This document shows, piece by piece, positions 49,361 through 57,781 of a stretch of 64,000 nucleotides of DNA. The stretch covers positions 13,466-77,465 of the forward strand of contig JAIJLI010000001.1 of NCBI GenBank assembly GCA_022722495.1, read 5' to 3'. Made by a program: the position numbers and the translations under genes. The notes under the pieces were generated by a model. The model saw only the letters and a program-made list of their open reading frames with translations, did no database searches and had not been told where the DNA came from. Source of the DNA: Dialister sp. GTDB lineage: Bacteria; Bacillota; Negativicutes; Veillonellales; Dialisteraceae. How positions within the stretch are numbered: the stretch's first letter is position 1; each line of letters opens with the position of its first letter.

Positions 49361-49427
49361 ATATTCTAGTCTATCTGATATTCTAGCCAGTTTGATATTC
49401 CAGGCTATTTGATATTCTAGTCTATTG
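49361..49427. repeat. 17-base tandem repeat, four copies
   Basis: Copies at 49361, 49378, 49395 and 49412 follow ATATTCTAGTCTATCTG with a few changes. It lies in the untranslated leader between the promoter and ATG of the phosphoesterase gene. Confidence 0.75.
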
Positions 49428-49437
49428 ATTTCGCGTG

Positions 49438-49445
49438 CAAAGGTA
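49438..49445 (-). promoter_or_regulatory. Promoter -7 element of phosphoesterase operon
   Basis: TACCTTTG on the minus strand, about 107 bases before the ATG at 49331. Confidence 0.6.
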
Positions 49446-49512
49446 CGAAAAAAACTTGAATAACGAATGAGGTTTTTACAAAAAGACCACTTTTAAGGAG
49501 AAAAAGATAAAA

Positions 49513-49557
49513 AAAAGAAGGTGCGCCAGATTCACTTCCTTGTAATCTGGCACACCT
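49513..49557 (-). terminator. Terminator of HU operon
   Basis: On the minus strand GGTGTGCCAGATT pairs with AATCTGGCGCACC, followed by a T run (TTCTTTTTTTTATC). Confidence 0.85.
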
Positions 49558-49562
49558 TGATG

Positions 49563-49622
49563 ATTTTAGAGATCTCCGTTGTTTTTTAGAAATCTGCATT
49601 GTTTTTTAGAAATCTACGTTGT
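49563..49622. repeat. 20-base triplication at the 3' end of the HU gene
   Basis: GTTGTTTTTTAGAAATCTGC-type units occur three times in 60 bases, the last covering the final codons and stop (DNVDF). The extra copies lie downstream of the stop. Confidence 0.7.
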
Positions 49623-50202
49623 CGCCGTTACCATCGCCATCGGTAGAACCGCCACCCTGGCTGGTGTTGCCTCCCTGGCTGGAATCACCTCCCTGGCTGG
49701 TACCTCCGCCCTGCGAAGTACCTCCTCCCTGATTGGTGTTATCCTTGTTGTCACCCTCCCCGGTGTCGTTCTTGTCGGCAGAGGTAACCTGCTTCACGAT
49801 CTTGCCGTTGCGGTCGTAGCAGGTGATGTTGACGCTGGTCTTTGCGAGCTCCTCCTTGATGTCGGCGTTAGGCACGAAGATGATGTAGCGGCGGTTGATG
49901 AGCGAGCTGCTCACCTTGTTGACATCCTCCACGGCGGTAGAATTCAGACCGAATCGGAGGGAGCCGAGTCCCGGTACAGCCACGGAGTGACCCTCTGTGG
50001 CCCATGCGGTGATGACTGCTCCGATGGCACCCCAGGCGGCATTGATCACCTGCTTGGCGAGTCCGCTGCGCACGGCAGCTTCCTCGATAACCTTACTCTG
50101 GGTAAGCTGACCGTAGAGGTCTGCCTGCATAACGTATGCCCACTTCTGCTTACCCTTCTCAAAAGCGACGTTGCGCTCAATAGCTTTTACTTTGATACCC
50201 AT
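49606..50202 (-). CDS. HU-family DNA-binding protein with Gly/Gln/Ser-rich tail
   Basis: 198 residues. The first about 125 (VIEEAAVRSGLAKQVINAAWGAIGAVITAWATEGHSVAVPGLGSLRFG) match the HU/IHF fold of the Bacteroidota HU-like family. The tail is a degenerate repeat of NQGGGTSQGGGTSQGGDSSQ, disordered. Such genes sit beside the smalltalk and DUF3987/primase genes in Bacteroides and Prevotella. It probably bends or packages DNA. Confidence 0.8.
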   Translation of the reverse strand: MGIKVKAIERNVAFEKGKQKWAYVMQADLYGQLTQSKVIEEAAVRSGLAKQVINAAWGAIGAVITAWATEGHSVAVPGLGSLRFGLNSTAVEDVNKVSSSLINRRYIIFVPNADIKEELAKTSVNITCYDRNGKIVKQVTSADKNDTGEGDNKDNTNQGGGTSQGGGTSQGGDSSQGGNTSQGGGSTDGDGNGDNVDF

Positions 50203-50246
50203 AATTCAAATAGTTATTTTAGTGAATAATTTAGTTTCTACATGTG

Positions 50247-50348
50247 CTACATGCAGCTCGTAACTCCGAGTGATGTGCAGAGTGCAGTGAGCACCGTCAC
50301 GATGACTTGCAGAATCGTTTTCCAAGTTTCCTTTTTCATTTTCTTCAT
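50247..50348 (-). CDS. Smalltalk-type small protein
   Basis: 33 residues from MKKMKKETWKTILQVIVTVL, one hydrophobic helix ending in SLGVTSCM. It matches the pattern of Bacteroidota 'smalltalk' proteins that accompany this HU gene. A longer reading (to 50441) lacks a good start. Function unknown. Confidence 0.7.
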   Translation of the reverse strand: MKKMKKETWKTILQVIVTVLTALCTSLGVTSCM

Positions 50349-50459
50349 TCCTTTCTTTTTAGTGAATAATCCAGTTTCTGTATCGGGCATCCCCCCTCCA
50401 TGCAGTTCCGCGGTATCCTGTCCGGCAGAGAGCCCCATCAATGAGTTTCATTGACGATG

Positions 50460-50467
50460 CAAAGATA
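50460..50467 (-). promoter_or_regulatory. Promoter -7 element of smalltalk/HU operon
   Basis: TATCTTTG on the minus strand, about 110 bases upstream of the smalltalk start. Confidence 0.6.
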
Positions 50468-50956
50468 CAACATTTTTGGGCGAAATGCAATAGTTGTCCC
50501 GGCAGTTGAATCGGCTTGTCCCGGCAGTTGGGATGTGAGGCATGAAATCCCCTTCGATAGAGCTGCCATTTCCTGCGTCCCGACGTAGGAAATATTACGT
50601 CCCGACGCAGGAATTGCTACGTGGCGACGCAGGAAAAGGGGCGAGGAGGGGAGAGGGATCAAAGGAAAAGGTGAAAAAGTGAAAGTGAAAAGGTGAAATT
50701 CACAGAGGTGTCAAGGAACAGATGAGAAAAATGCCTGTTTCTGAGATTCCGTGTACGATGTAAAAGAGAAAAGAAATACGATATATTTAAGGTACACGTA
50801 TATAATAATGTACGCGCGTAAGTACTACTCCTTTTTTCTTCACTATATTTCTTCTTTTATCCCTTTATAATACATAATCCTTTAAAGGTGTGTTTTTTTG
50901 TTCTCATTGAAAATTCACTTTTTCACTTTCACTTTTTCACTTTTTTTCAAATATAT
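50468..50956. other. Intergenic region with repeats, no gene
   Basis: It contains a three-copy 22-base repeat (50577-50638, CGTCCCGACGTAGGAA type) and an imperfect inverted repeat built from GTGAAA/TTTCAC words (50666-50697 and 50917-50952), about 220 bases apart. No convincing ORF. The inverted arms flank the upstream side of the 51042 promoter. Confidence 0.6.
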
Positions 50957-50987
50957 TTTGTTGTTTGTGATTTTTTGTGTACCTTTG
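50957..50987 (+). promoter_or_regulatory. Promoter of two-gene operon
   Basis: TTTG (50957-50960), 19 bases, TACCTTTG (50980-50987). A perfect match to the consensus, 54 bases before the ATG at 51042. Confidence 0.8.
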
Positions 50988-51041
50988 TAGGGTGAAAGAG
51001 CATATTACTCTTTTATAACAATTTTAAAAATAAAAACTAAT

Positions 51042-52013
51042 ATGAATAATCCTAGATTTACGATATATAGGTTGAAGATTGAACCCTTTATGTCTGGAGC
51101 CCCTATTTCTGAAGACGTCGCAGAAAAGGTGGCTGAATATATCCTAGCTCATCTTATGGATATTAAGTTTGTTGATGGTAATGGAGAACCCATAATCACC
51201 TATGGATCTGAAGTTTTTAATACTCTGGGTTATGTTACCATCGAAAAGAAGAAAAAAATGACCATAGATATGAAGGAATGTCGAAAGCAGGAAGAGTTGC
51301 CAACCTATCCCGATTTTGCGCTTGTGTTGGATGCCAGAAAACCTCAGAAAGAAGGTATTCTCATTGGTATTCAAAACCAGTCAAAGTGTTTTGCTAATCT
51401 TGATACCGTTAGAAAAAGACTTGAGAAGTATTGGAGTCAGACCATTTGGGATGAATTCAATTGTAATGTAGAGTTGCGTCAGATAACATCATCTGATATG
51501 TTTTGGAAAACACTAGATAGAAAAATCCAAAATGGTTGTAAATTGACAGGTCTTCATCTTGATGTAGCCCAGATTTTGAAGAATGATTTTATTAATGAGC
51601 AAGTCAAAGAAAAAGCAAGCTTGGTCACCTCGTTTTTCTCGTTTTTAGAGGCCATTGATGCAGGGGATGGTGGCTTCTTCTTTAATGCGAAACCAGGGAA
51701 AGAACTTGATGTGACGGAAGTTAAACATAATCTTGGTATGGTGATAACTTTATCATGTAAATACGGATTCGTGGTCAAAGCACAGTTTGACCAAGAAAAG
51801 GATTGGATTACCTCAGAGGCTGCCGCTCCTTTCGTAAAGCGTCTTGACAGTTCGGCTTTTGTCAAACCAGAAGGAACAAAAGCAGCAGTGAAAGCCGCTA
51901 AACTTAAGCAGATGGCTGAATTGACCCGTTGGTTTGATGAGATTGTTGTTGAATTAGAGAGGATAAAGAAAGATAAGCAGAATGAACAGACTAGACATAC
52001 AGTCAAGAGATAA
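51042..52013 (+). CDS. Unknown protein A of two-gene operon
   Basis: 323 residues, MNNPRFTIYRLKIEPFMSGAPISEDVAEKVAEYILAHLM. Residues 75-130 (MTIDMKECRKQEELPTYPDFALVLDARKPQKEGILIGIQNQS) could be a beta-rich core with D and E residues, but no clear nuclease or ATPase motif is found. The C-terminal 50 residues are charged and helical. It overlaps gene B by 32 bases. It lies between a chromatin-protein locus and primase/restriction genes, so a defence role is possible. Confidence 0.6.
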   Translation: MNNPRFTIYRLKIEPFMSGAPISEDVAEKVAEYILAHLMDIKFVDGNGEPIITYGSEVFNTLGYVTIEKKKKMTIDMKECRKQEELPTYPDFALVLDARKPQKEGILIGIQNQSKCFANLDTVRKRLEKYWSQTIWDEFNCNVELRQITSSDMFWKTLDRKIQNGCKLTGLHLDVAQILKNDFINEQVKEKASLVTSFFSFLEAIDAGDGGFFFNAKPGKELDVTEVKHNLGMVITLSCKYGFVVKAQFDQEKDWITSEAAAPFVKRLDSSAFVKPEGTKAAVKAAKLKQMAELTRWFDEIVVELERIKKDKQNEQTRHTVKR

Positions 52014-52920
52014 AGTCAGAAAGCGCTATGCTGCTAATCCCTTGTATCTGATGATACAAAGCATTGGCGGAAAGTATATTCGGCCTGATTATAGATTGAA
52101 GTTGCGCCCCGAGGAAATTTTTCAAATCCTGATGGGGTGGATAGACGAAATCAAGTGCGAATCTGATAATGAGGCGGTATGCAGAAAGATGAAAGAAGCT
52201 TGGGATAAGCAGTGGGAAGCCTTTTGCGATATGGCTGAATTGGCTAACTGCGAGTGTCCTGATAGTGAAGTGGAAGAGTATGTATGTCTTATTCTGGGAT
52301 TATTGCATAATTGTCTGGGCAAGCTGAGTGATGAAGCTTGTCCAGGTAATCTTCACTATCTGCGTTTTGGAAATCACCTGTTTGCCTCTGCCTGTGAGCA
52401 ATCCAAGATGATGATGAAGTTTATGAGAGACATCTATCATCATGAATCTTATAGACTATATAGTCAGGATGTAAAGGACTGGCTTCTTGATTATATGAAT
52501 AATGATGACTCCTTGCTTACTGATTCTGAAGGATGCCTTGTCTTGCAAGACGATGAAATCGTAATTGCTCCTCCTCTTACGGAGCATGATGATAAATTAT
52601 ATACTAAGCAGGCTAAAGCTATTTGGAGAAAACTCATAGAAAAAGGATGGTGTGAGAAGGATGGTTCGATGCTCGTTTGGAAAAAATCTAAACGGTCACT
52701 AGGCTATATGGTAAAACTGGTGGCACATGAGTTGAAGGTTTTAGATCCTTCTACCAAAAATATTGTATGGGATTCGTTTAAGCATTTATTTAAGGATTTA
52801 AATAATTCCTCTGTTCTTAGTCAGGCTAAGAGTGGGGCTGGAAAATTTAAGTTAGAAAGCCGTCCTAATTCGTGGCCTAGTGAAGCAGATGAACTGCGCA
52901 TTTTGCTAAGATCTCTATAA
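51982..52920 (+). CDS. Unknown protein B of two-gene operon
   Basis: 312 residues, MNRLDIQSRDKVRKRYAANPLYLMIQSIGGKYIRPDY. It is helical with several Cys, Trp and His. The C-terminal part (YTKQAKAIWRKLIEKGWCEKDGSMLVWKKSKRSLGYMVKLVAHEL) reads like a winged-helix DNA-binding domain. It is translated from within gene A and so acts with it. No family recognised. Confidence 0.6.
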   Translation: MNRLDIQSRDKVRKRYAANPLYLMIQSIGGKYIRPDYRLKLRPEEIFQILMGWIDEIKCESDNEAVCRKMKEAWDKQWEAFCDMAELANCECPDSEVEEYVCLILGLLHNCLGKLSDEACPGNLHYLRFGNHLFASACEQSKMMMKFMRDIYHHESYRLYSQDVKDWLLDYMNNDDSLLTDSEGCLVLQDDEIVIAPPLTEHDDKLYTKQAKAIWRKLIEKGWCEKDGSMLVWKKSKRSLGYMVKLVAHELKVLDPSTKNIVWDSFKHLFKDLNNSSVLSQAKSGAGKFKLESRPNSWPSEADELRILLRSL

Positions 52921-53027
52921 CTAAACTTCTATTGGCGTGTTGTGTTGTTGTTGTGCCAATAGTTTTGTTTCTTTTCTTTTTAAGCCATGTAAAAGGTTGT
53001 ATGGCAGTTAGTTACTTGTGAAATTTG

Positions 53028-53055
53028 AGGTGTTGCGTCGTGTTGCGTAACACCT
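53028..53055. promoter_or_regulatory. 10-bp inverted repeat upstream of DUF3987 gene
   Basis: AGGTGTTGCG and CGTAACACCT are complementary except one G-T, around an 8-base loop. It lies just before a TAATTTTG -7 element (53075-53082), an operator position. Confidence 0.55.
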
Positions 53056-53104
53056 CGCTTATGCCCTTTTTTACTAATTTTGCAGCATCAAAATCAAATT
53101 GTTG

Positions 53105-54610
53105 ATGATGATGCAAGATTTAAATGACACCTTGCAGCAGAACAAGTCGGGGACTTGCCCTGCTCACCAGCCATACGATTCGACCCAGGCTGGAAACCAA
53201 TCAGAGGTCGAGTATAATAAAGAGGATACAGCTAAGTCCCATTCAGACTCCATAGAACTTCAACCTCTCATTCCTGACAAGGATTATCCTGCTGGAGTAA
53301 GAGAGTGGATGATGACGGCACCCAGTGAGCTCAAGTTTTCCACCCTTGCTGTGTCGAGTTCTATGCTTGCCGTATATGCCACTCGTATCCGCCTCAATTA
53401 TGTTTACGATAATTCGCTTTCAGCCATTCTTCTTCACGTGCTGGTATGTGGTGATCAGAGCTCAGGAAAATCGTTTGCCCGTTATCTGATGCGTTATCTG
53501 ATGGATCCATTCATCAAGCGTGATACCGAGCAAAGGGCAGAGGAACAGAAATATGCCGAATTGAAACGACGCCAAGGTAAAAAAGATGGCAAATTGCCTC
53601 CGGAGCCAAAGACAGACATCACCTTGCTCCACGAGAATCTTTCGCTCTCTATGCTCATCAAGAGAGCCGATGCTCCAATGAAGCTGTTTGGTACGCCGAA
53701 AACGCTTTTCCAGTTTGCCGATGAGATCGGTGCTATCGTGCAGGCCAGCAAGCGACAGTTTTCTGATATCAAGCAAATCAATAAGACTGGCTATGATCTG
53801 GGCTCAGAATTTGGTCAGGATTATTTGAGTGAAGCCAGCTATTCGGCTGTGGTAGATTTGATGCTGTGTTATGTCTATACAGGCACGCCTGCAGCCGTAA
53901 ACCGATATATGGATAAAGCAGCCATAGAAGGTGGTAGCGTTACCCGTACTATCCTTTGCAACGTGAATTCTCAGCTTGGAGAAAATCCATTGATATTCAA
54001 GCCTTTGACAGAGAAACAGAAGCAAAGTATAGATACTACTTTGCAAAAACTCATGTCGCTCTGTTATAGCGAAGACAGAAAATCTTTACGTAAGGAAAGC
54101 TTGCTTGATACGAGTTGGTTGGATCCTACGGTGAAGAAATGGTGTGAAGCTCGCAGGAGTGACGTAATGAAGTCGATGTCAAAAGCTCTTGATGTCTTTT
54201 ATAAACGTAGCAGTGTAAGTGCCTTTCGCATAGCTTCGCTTATGCAATACCTTTATCAGGTAGAGGGTGTAAAGACACAGAAGGAAATCCGCCGCCTGGT
54301 GAAGCAGATATATTTGGCTTGTGCCGATCGTATCTTGCACAATATGTTAGGTAAATGGGGAGCCATCTATGATGAGATTAATGCAGATTTTGAATCTCAC
54401 CCCTATAAGACCTGTAATTACTTTGATGAGTTGCCGCAAGAGTTTTCTCGTAAATTCCTGGAAGAATTTTTAACTCGTAAAGGAGTGCGCACACCATTGA
54501 AGAATGTAATATGTAATTGGAAACGTAAAGGATGGATTGAGAAACTTGCTACCGGTAACTTACGCAAGAAAGCTTCACGCGCCATCAGTAGTTCTAAGAA
54601 GAAAAAGTAA
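53105..54610 (+). CDS. DUF3987 primase/helicase-associated ATPase
   Basis: About 501 residues from MMMQDLNDTLQQNKSG (start chosen at the first ATG; a TTG start at 53099 is possible). A P-loop is visible (HVLVCGDQSSGKSFARYLMR) with an acidic strand near FQFADEIGAIVQASKRQ. The pattern matches the DUF3987 domain that accompanies CHC2 primases in Bacteroidota. It probably couples ATP use to primase action on mobile-element DNA. The primase starts 18 bases after its stop. Confidence 0.82.
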   Translation: MMMQDLNDTLQQNKSGTCPAHQPYDSTQAGNQSEVEYNKEDTAKSHSDSIELQPLIPDKDYPAGVREWMMTAPSELKFSTLAVSSSMLAVYATRIRLNYVYDNSLSAILLHVLVCGDQSSGKSFARYLMRYLMDPFIKRDTEQRAEEQKYAELKRRQGKKDGKLPPEPKTDITLLHENLSLSMLIKRADAPMKLFGTPKTLFQFADEIGAIVQASKRQFSDIKQINKTGYDLGSEFGQDYLSEASYSAVVDLMLCYVYTGTPAAVNRYMDKAAIEGGSVTRTILCNVNSQLGENPLIFKPLTEKQKQSIDTTLQKLMSLCYSEDRKSLRKESLLDTSWLDPTVKKWCEARRSDVMKSMSKALDVFYKRSSVSAFRIASLMQYLYQVEGVKTQKEIRRLVKQIYLACADRILHNMLGKWGAIYDEINADFESHPYKTCNYFDELPQEFSRKFLEEFLTRKGVRTPLKNVICNWKRKGWIEKLATGNLRKKASRAISSSKKKK

Positions 54611-54628
54611 TATCAGTTAGTTTAAGAT

Positions 54629-55723
54629 ATGATTAATAAGTTTGACATTCAGAAACTTCGCGAGCTCGACATCTTGCAGGTGGCTGATCTTTTGGGCATG
54701 GGGCTTCGCAACAAGCGAGCCCTCTGCATCCACCACGATGATCATCATCCGAGTCTCGCCTTCAATGTAAAGAAGAACACCTGCCACTGCTATAGCTGCG
54801 GATTCTCTGCCGATACCATCGCACTGGTGAGAGAGCGACTGAACCTGGGCTTCAGCGAGGCATGCCGCTGGCTGGCAGATCATTTTGATGTGTATATCGG
54901 CGATGACAGGTATGGAAATTCTGCGAAGTATGGGAATGCTGCCCGATATGCAGATAAATGTGCTGATAAGAAAGTACTTACGGCATCAGACAGAAGAATG
55001 GCTTCCCTGAGAGCGCATTTTGCAGAAACCCATGTTTCGCATGGGCATGTTGCCCCATCATCCGTAGATGTGGAGTTTTACCAGCAGATGTTCCGGCAGA
55101 TGCATCTTTCGGAATCGGGACGGAGCTTCCTTTTCGAGGAGCGGTTGCTCAGCCCGGAGGCATTGAAGGTCTGCCAGATAGTGAGCACGGAGCAAAGCGT
55201 ATGCATGGCGAGAGTGGGGCGTGGAGTGTTTGATGGTCCATCGCTCATCTTTCCCTATTTCGACCAGGAGGGAAGACTGTTTTCCGTGCAGAGCCGCTAT
55301 CTGGGAAAGAAGAAGGAGATTCCCCGATTCAAGTTTGCACCAGGCAGTCATCGCATGGTATATGGGCTCGACCGGTTGAAGGATTATCCTCCTGATGAAC
55401 CGCTGCTCATCACCGAGGGTCCCTCTGATTGCTGGACGGCATTGACCCTTGGCATTCATGCCATAGCCATCCCCAGTGCCACGCTTTTCGACCGCCGTTT
55501 TCAAGGGCTTCTTGCCGGAAGAAATCTTCACATCTTCCCAGATCAGGACGAAGCAGGATTGAGTCTTTACTTTGAGCTGAAGAAAGCATTGCCCAGTTTG
55601 GTTTACCATCAGCTGCCCGAAGGTTGCAAGGATTTGAGTGAGTATTATCTCAAGCTCCGTCGTAGTGAAGGGATGACGCTGGAGGGGGCGAAAGCCAAGG
55701 TACAGTGGTGCGTAAGTATCTGA
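54629..55723 (+). CDS. CHC2 zinc-finger / TOPRIM DNA primase
   Basis: 364 residues. A CHC2-type zinc finger is seen at residues 20-75 (CIHHDDHHPSLAFNVKKNTCHCYSCGFSADTIALV). The TOPRIM domain has ITEGPSDCWTALTLG (Glu) and HIFPDQDEAGL (DxD). It lacks the C-terminal helicase-binding domain of DnaG, as in small mobile-element primases. It makes RNA primers, probably with the DUF3987 partner. Confidence 0.88.
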   Translation: MINKFDIQKLRELDILQVADLLGMGLRNKRALCIHHDDHHPSLAFNVKKNTCHCYSCGFSADTIALVRERLNLGFSEACRWLADHFDVYIGDDRYGNSAKYGNAARYADKCADKKVLTASDRRMASLRAHFAETHVSHGHVAPSSVDVEFYQQMFRQMHLSESGRSFLFEERLLSPEALKVCQIVSTEQSVCMARVGRGVFDGPSLIFPYFDQEGRLFSVQSRYLGKKKEIPRFKFAPGSHRMVYGLDRLKDYPPDEPLLITEGPSDCWTALTLGIHAIAIPSATLFDRRFQGLLAGRNLHIFPDQDEAGLSLYFELKKALPSLVYHQLPEGCKDLSEYYLKLRRSEGMTLEGAKAKVQWCVSI

Positions 55724-55800
55724 TAATTATGCTTTTTGTTAATATGTTTATTATGTTTTTTATGTTTATTAATTTGCTTTTTAATTTAATTTAGGTAGAT

Positions 55801-56217
55801 ATGGAAATTTATGTGAATCGTCTATTGCGTGAGCGTGGCACCATCATGGGCACACTCAAAGTTGTGAAAGAGGTTGCTGGCGAAGAGATTGAACTTGTGA
55901 AGGTATGCGGCACCGTAGAGCGTGAGGCAGATTGTCTTCCGGCAGGTAAGTATCGTGTGCGCATTGGCAAGTGCAAGCGTCTCAACCGCAAGATGCCGTA
56001 TCTGGTTCCGGTGGATGATGCTTCCGCCAAGTCGGTTGCGATGATTCAGCCGGGCAACGGTCCGTTTACGATGAGCCGTGGCAGCATCCTGGTGGGTGAG
56101 GTCCATGCCCCCGGCTATGTATTGAAGAGCCACCCGCTTTTCACCACCCTCTACGAGCGCATCAAGAAGGCGGTGTGGCGAGGCAACGAAGTAACGCTGG
56201 AGATTAAGGAGGTGTAG
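55801..56217 (+). CDS. DUF5675-family protein
   Basis: 138 residues. TIMGTLKVVKE, then ADCLPAGKYRVRIGKC and SRGSILVGEVHAPGYVLKSHPLFTTLYERIKKA match the DUF5675 pattern of LD-transpeptidase-like folds: 'lPaG.Y', '..gcILVG', then 'F..L...i'. The catalytic Cys of the YkuD family is replaced. Often found next to phage or primase genes. Function unknown. Confidence 0.7.
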   Translation: MEIYVNRLLRERGTIMGTLKVVKEVAGEEIELVKVCGTVEREADCLPAGKYRVRIGKCKRLNRKMPYLVPVDDASAKSVAMIQPGNGPFTMSRGSILVGEVHAPGYVLKSHPLFTTLYERIKKAVWRGNEVTLEIKEV

Positions 56218-56288
56218 GCAGGAGAAGGACGCTTTTGTTATGATACAGTAAGTATTGTAGTAGAATAGCTGGTGATATTGTAAAAGAA

Positions 56289-56324
56289 AAAGCAGTTGTT
56301 GCCTCTTACCGCAACAACTGCTTT
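56289..56324. terminator. Strong bidirectional terminator
   Basis: AAGCAGTTGTTGC and GCAACAACTGCTT pair around CTCTTACC with A and T runs on both sides. Confidence 0.85.
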
Positions 56325-56458
56325 TCTATTGTCAGAACCATCAAATATCCCGAAAAATACACTTTTCCGATGACAACAAATGTTAAATCATACACTTTTT
56401 CGAGGATAAGGTTGATCTATGCTTGAAAAAATCGCATTTTAATGGTAATGGAGATTGA

Positions 56459-56605
56459 TTATTTGTCAGTTAATTTGTAAGCCGTGCGCAAATGCTCTGA
56501 CTGCATTTCCTGCAACTTTTCATTGCTCATTTCGCCAGATTCCCAAAGCTTATCCATTTCTCGCTGCATACGCTCGTTCATGAACTTTACTAATTGTTTT
56601 GCCAT
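56459..56605 (-). CDS. Small helical protein downstream of Fic
   Basis: 48 residues from MAKQLVKFMNERMQREMDKLWESGEMSNEKLQEMQSEHLRTAYKL. Amphipathic helices, Met/Gln/Glu-rich. It starts 18 bases after the Fic stop and could be a Fic antitoxin-like partner, but lacks the antitoxin SxxxE/GN motif I would expect. Confidence 0.5.
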   Translation of the reverse strand: MAKQLVKFMNERMQREMDKLWESGEMSNEKLQEMQSEHLRTAYKLTDK

Positions 56606-56622
56606 AATCGTAACTTTTAGAA

Positions 56623-57723
56623 TTATGATATGATAACCCATTTGCCTGATTTCTGCGAGCCTTCTCTGCGGATGATATGATCTTCCTGCATCTTCTTGAG
56701 ATGCTTGGAGATAGCACTTCTGTTGATATTCAGAGTGCTAGCGATTTCTCTGGAAGTGATATTCCCATTGCTGGTGATAAGTTGCAAAATGGCATTTCTC
56801 GTTTCTGGTCCACCTTTCTGGTCCACCTTTTTGATTTCTGGTCCACCTTTCTGGTCCACCTCTTGCTTCTCCTTTTGTACCTTTCCATCTTCTTCCGGCT
56901 CCACTTTGATATCTGCTATTGCAATATCTTCTTCCATAGATTTCCTGTATTCAAGAATCTCGTTTCTCAGGTTTTGCGTGTGCTCTTTCAGCATGAATTC
57001 CTGGAAGGGTGCCATTGCCTCTTCTTCTCTCGATTCATTGAGGGCTTTGATATACTGCGCTTTATCTTCTTTGATGATTTTAGCAGGCACCAGTCCGAAT
57101 TCAAACTGCAGGTGATTCATGATGAGGCGCGACATTCTGCCGTTGCCATCTACCCATGGGTGAATAGTAACGAGAATGTTGTGGGCATCGAAGCTCAGCA
57201 GGTAGGCATCTATGGCATTGGGGCTTTTGATGAGCGCTTCTCTCCGCTGGTTGATGTGGTTGCAGAGTTCTTCCAGTTTCATCGGAACTTTGCGGTAGTC
57301 CATGTAGGAGCGGCCACCTGCTCCTGCCGTAACGCCAACAAGGCGCAGGTCACCCTTTGATGAGTCGAATTCGCCCATCAATGTACTGTAATGGCTGCCC
57401 GTATTTCTCATTACCAGTGCGGAGAGGTTCTTGAGCATTTCCACTGTGAATGGCTTATGTTCTCTTGCCCATCTGATGGATTGCTCGTAAGCTCTCTTCA
57501 GGTCGAGGTTCATGAGTTGTTCCACCATCGGTTTGCCTTTAGCCGTGATACCTTCGTCGAAGAGAAGCTGGTTCTCAATCTCGGTCACGGTGGAGCCTTC
57601 GATGGCGGTAGAGTGGGTGATGATAGAGTAGAGATAGAACTTCTGATAGTCTATCTGCTCAGATATTCCCAGCTCCTGGTATTCTTTCAGAACCTCTAGG
57701 AGTTCATTGATCTGCTTGTTCAT
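56623..57723 (-). CDS. Fic-domain AMP-transferase with winged-helix tail
   Basis: 366 residues from the ATG at 57723. The Fic motif HPWVDGNGRMSRLI (HPFx[D/E]GNGR type) is intact. An STAIEGSTVTEIE helix near the N-terminus resembles the inhibitory [S/T]xxxE[G/N] helix of self-inhibited Fic. The C-terminus (NITSREIASTLNINRSAISKHLKKMQEDHIIRREG) is a winged helix. Between the two, KKVDQKGGPE is duplicated (about 270-300). The enzyme transfers AMP to a target protein. It has its own promoter. Confidence 0.87.
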   Translation of the reverse strand: MNKQINELLEVLKEYQELGISEQIDYQKFYLYSIITHSTAIEGSTVTEIENQLLFDEGITAKGKPMVEQLMNLDLKRAYEQSIRWAREHKPFTVEMLKNLSALVMRNTGSHYSTLMGEFDSSKGDLRLVGVTAGAGGRSYMDYRKVPMKLEELCNHINQRREALIKSPNAIDAYLLSFDAHNILVTIHPWVDGNGRMSRLIMNHLQFEFGLVPAKIIKEDKAQYIKALNESREEEAMAPFQEFMLKEHTQNLRNEILEYRKSMEEDIAIADIKVEPEEDGKVQKEKQEVDQKGGPEIKKVDQKGGPETRNAILQLITSNGNITSREIASTLNINRSAISKHLKKMQEDHIIRREGSQKSGKWVIIS

Positions 57724-57763
57724 AACGCTTCTTTTAGTAACTGATTGTAACTGAATTTTTCTG

Positions 57764-57771
57764 CAAAGATA
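57764..57771 (-). promoter_or_regulatory. Promoter -7 element of Fic gene
   Basis: TATCTTTGCAGAA on the minus strand at the end of the methyltransferase gene. It lets fic be expressed apart from the R-M genes. Confidence 0.55.
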
Positions 57772-57781
57772 CGATGAATAT

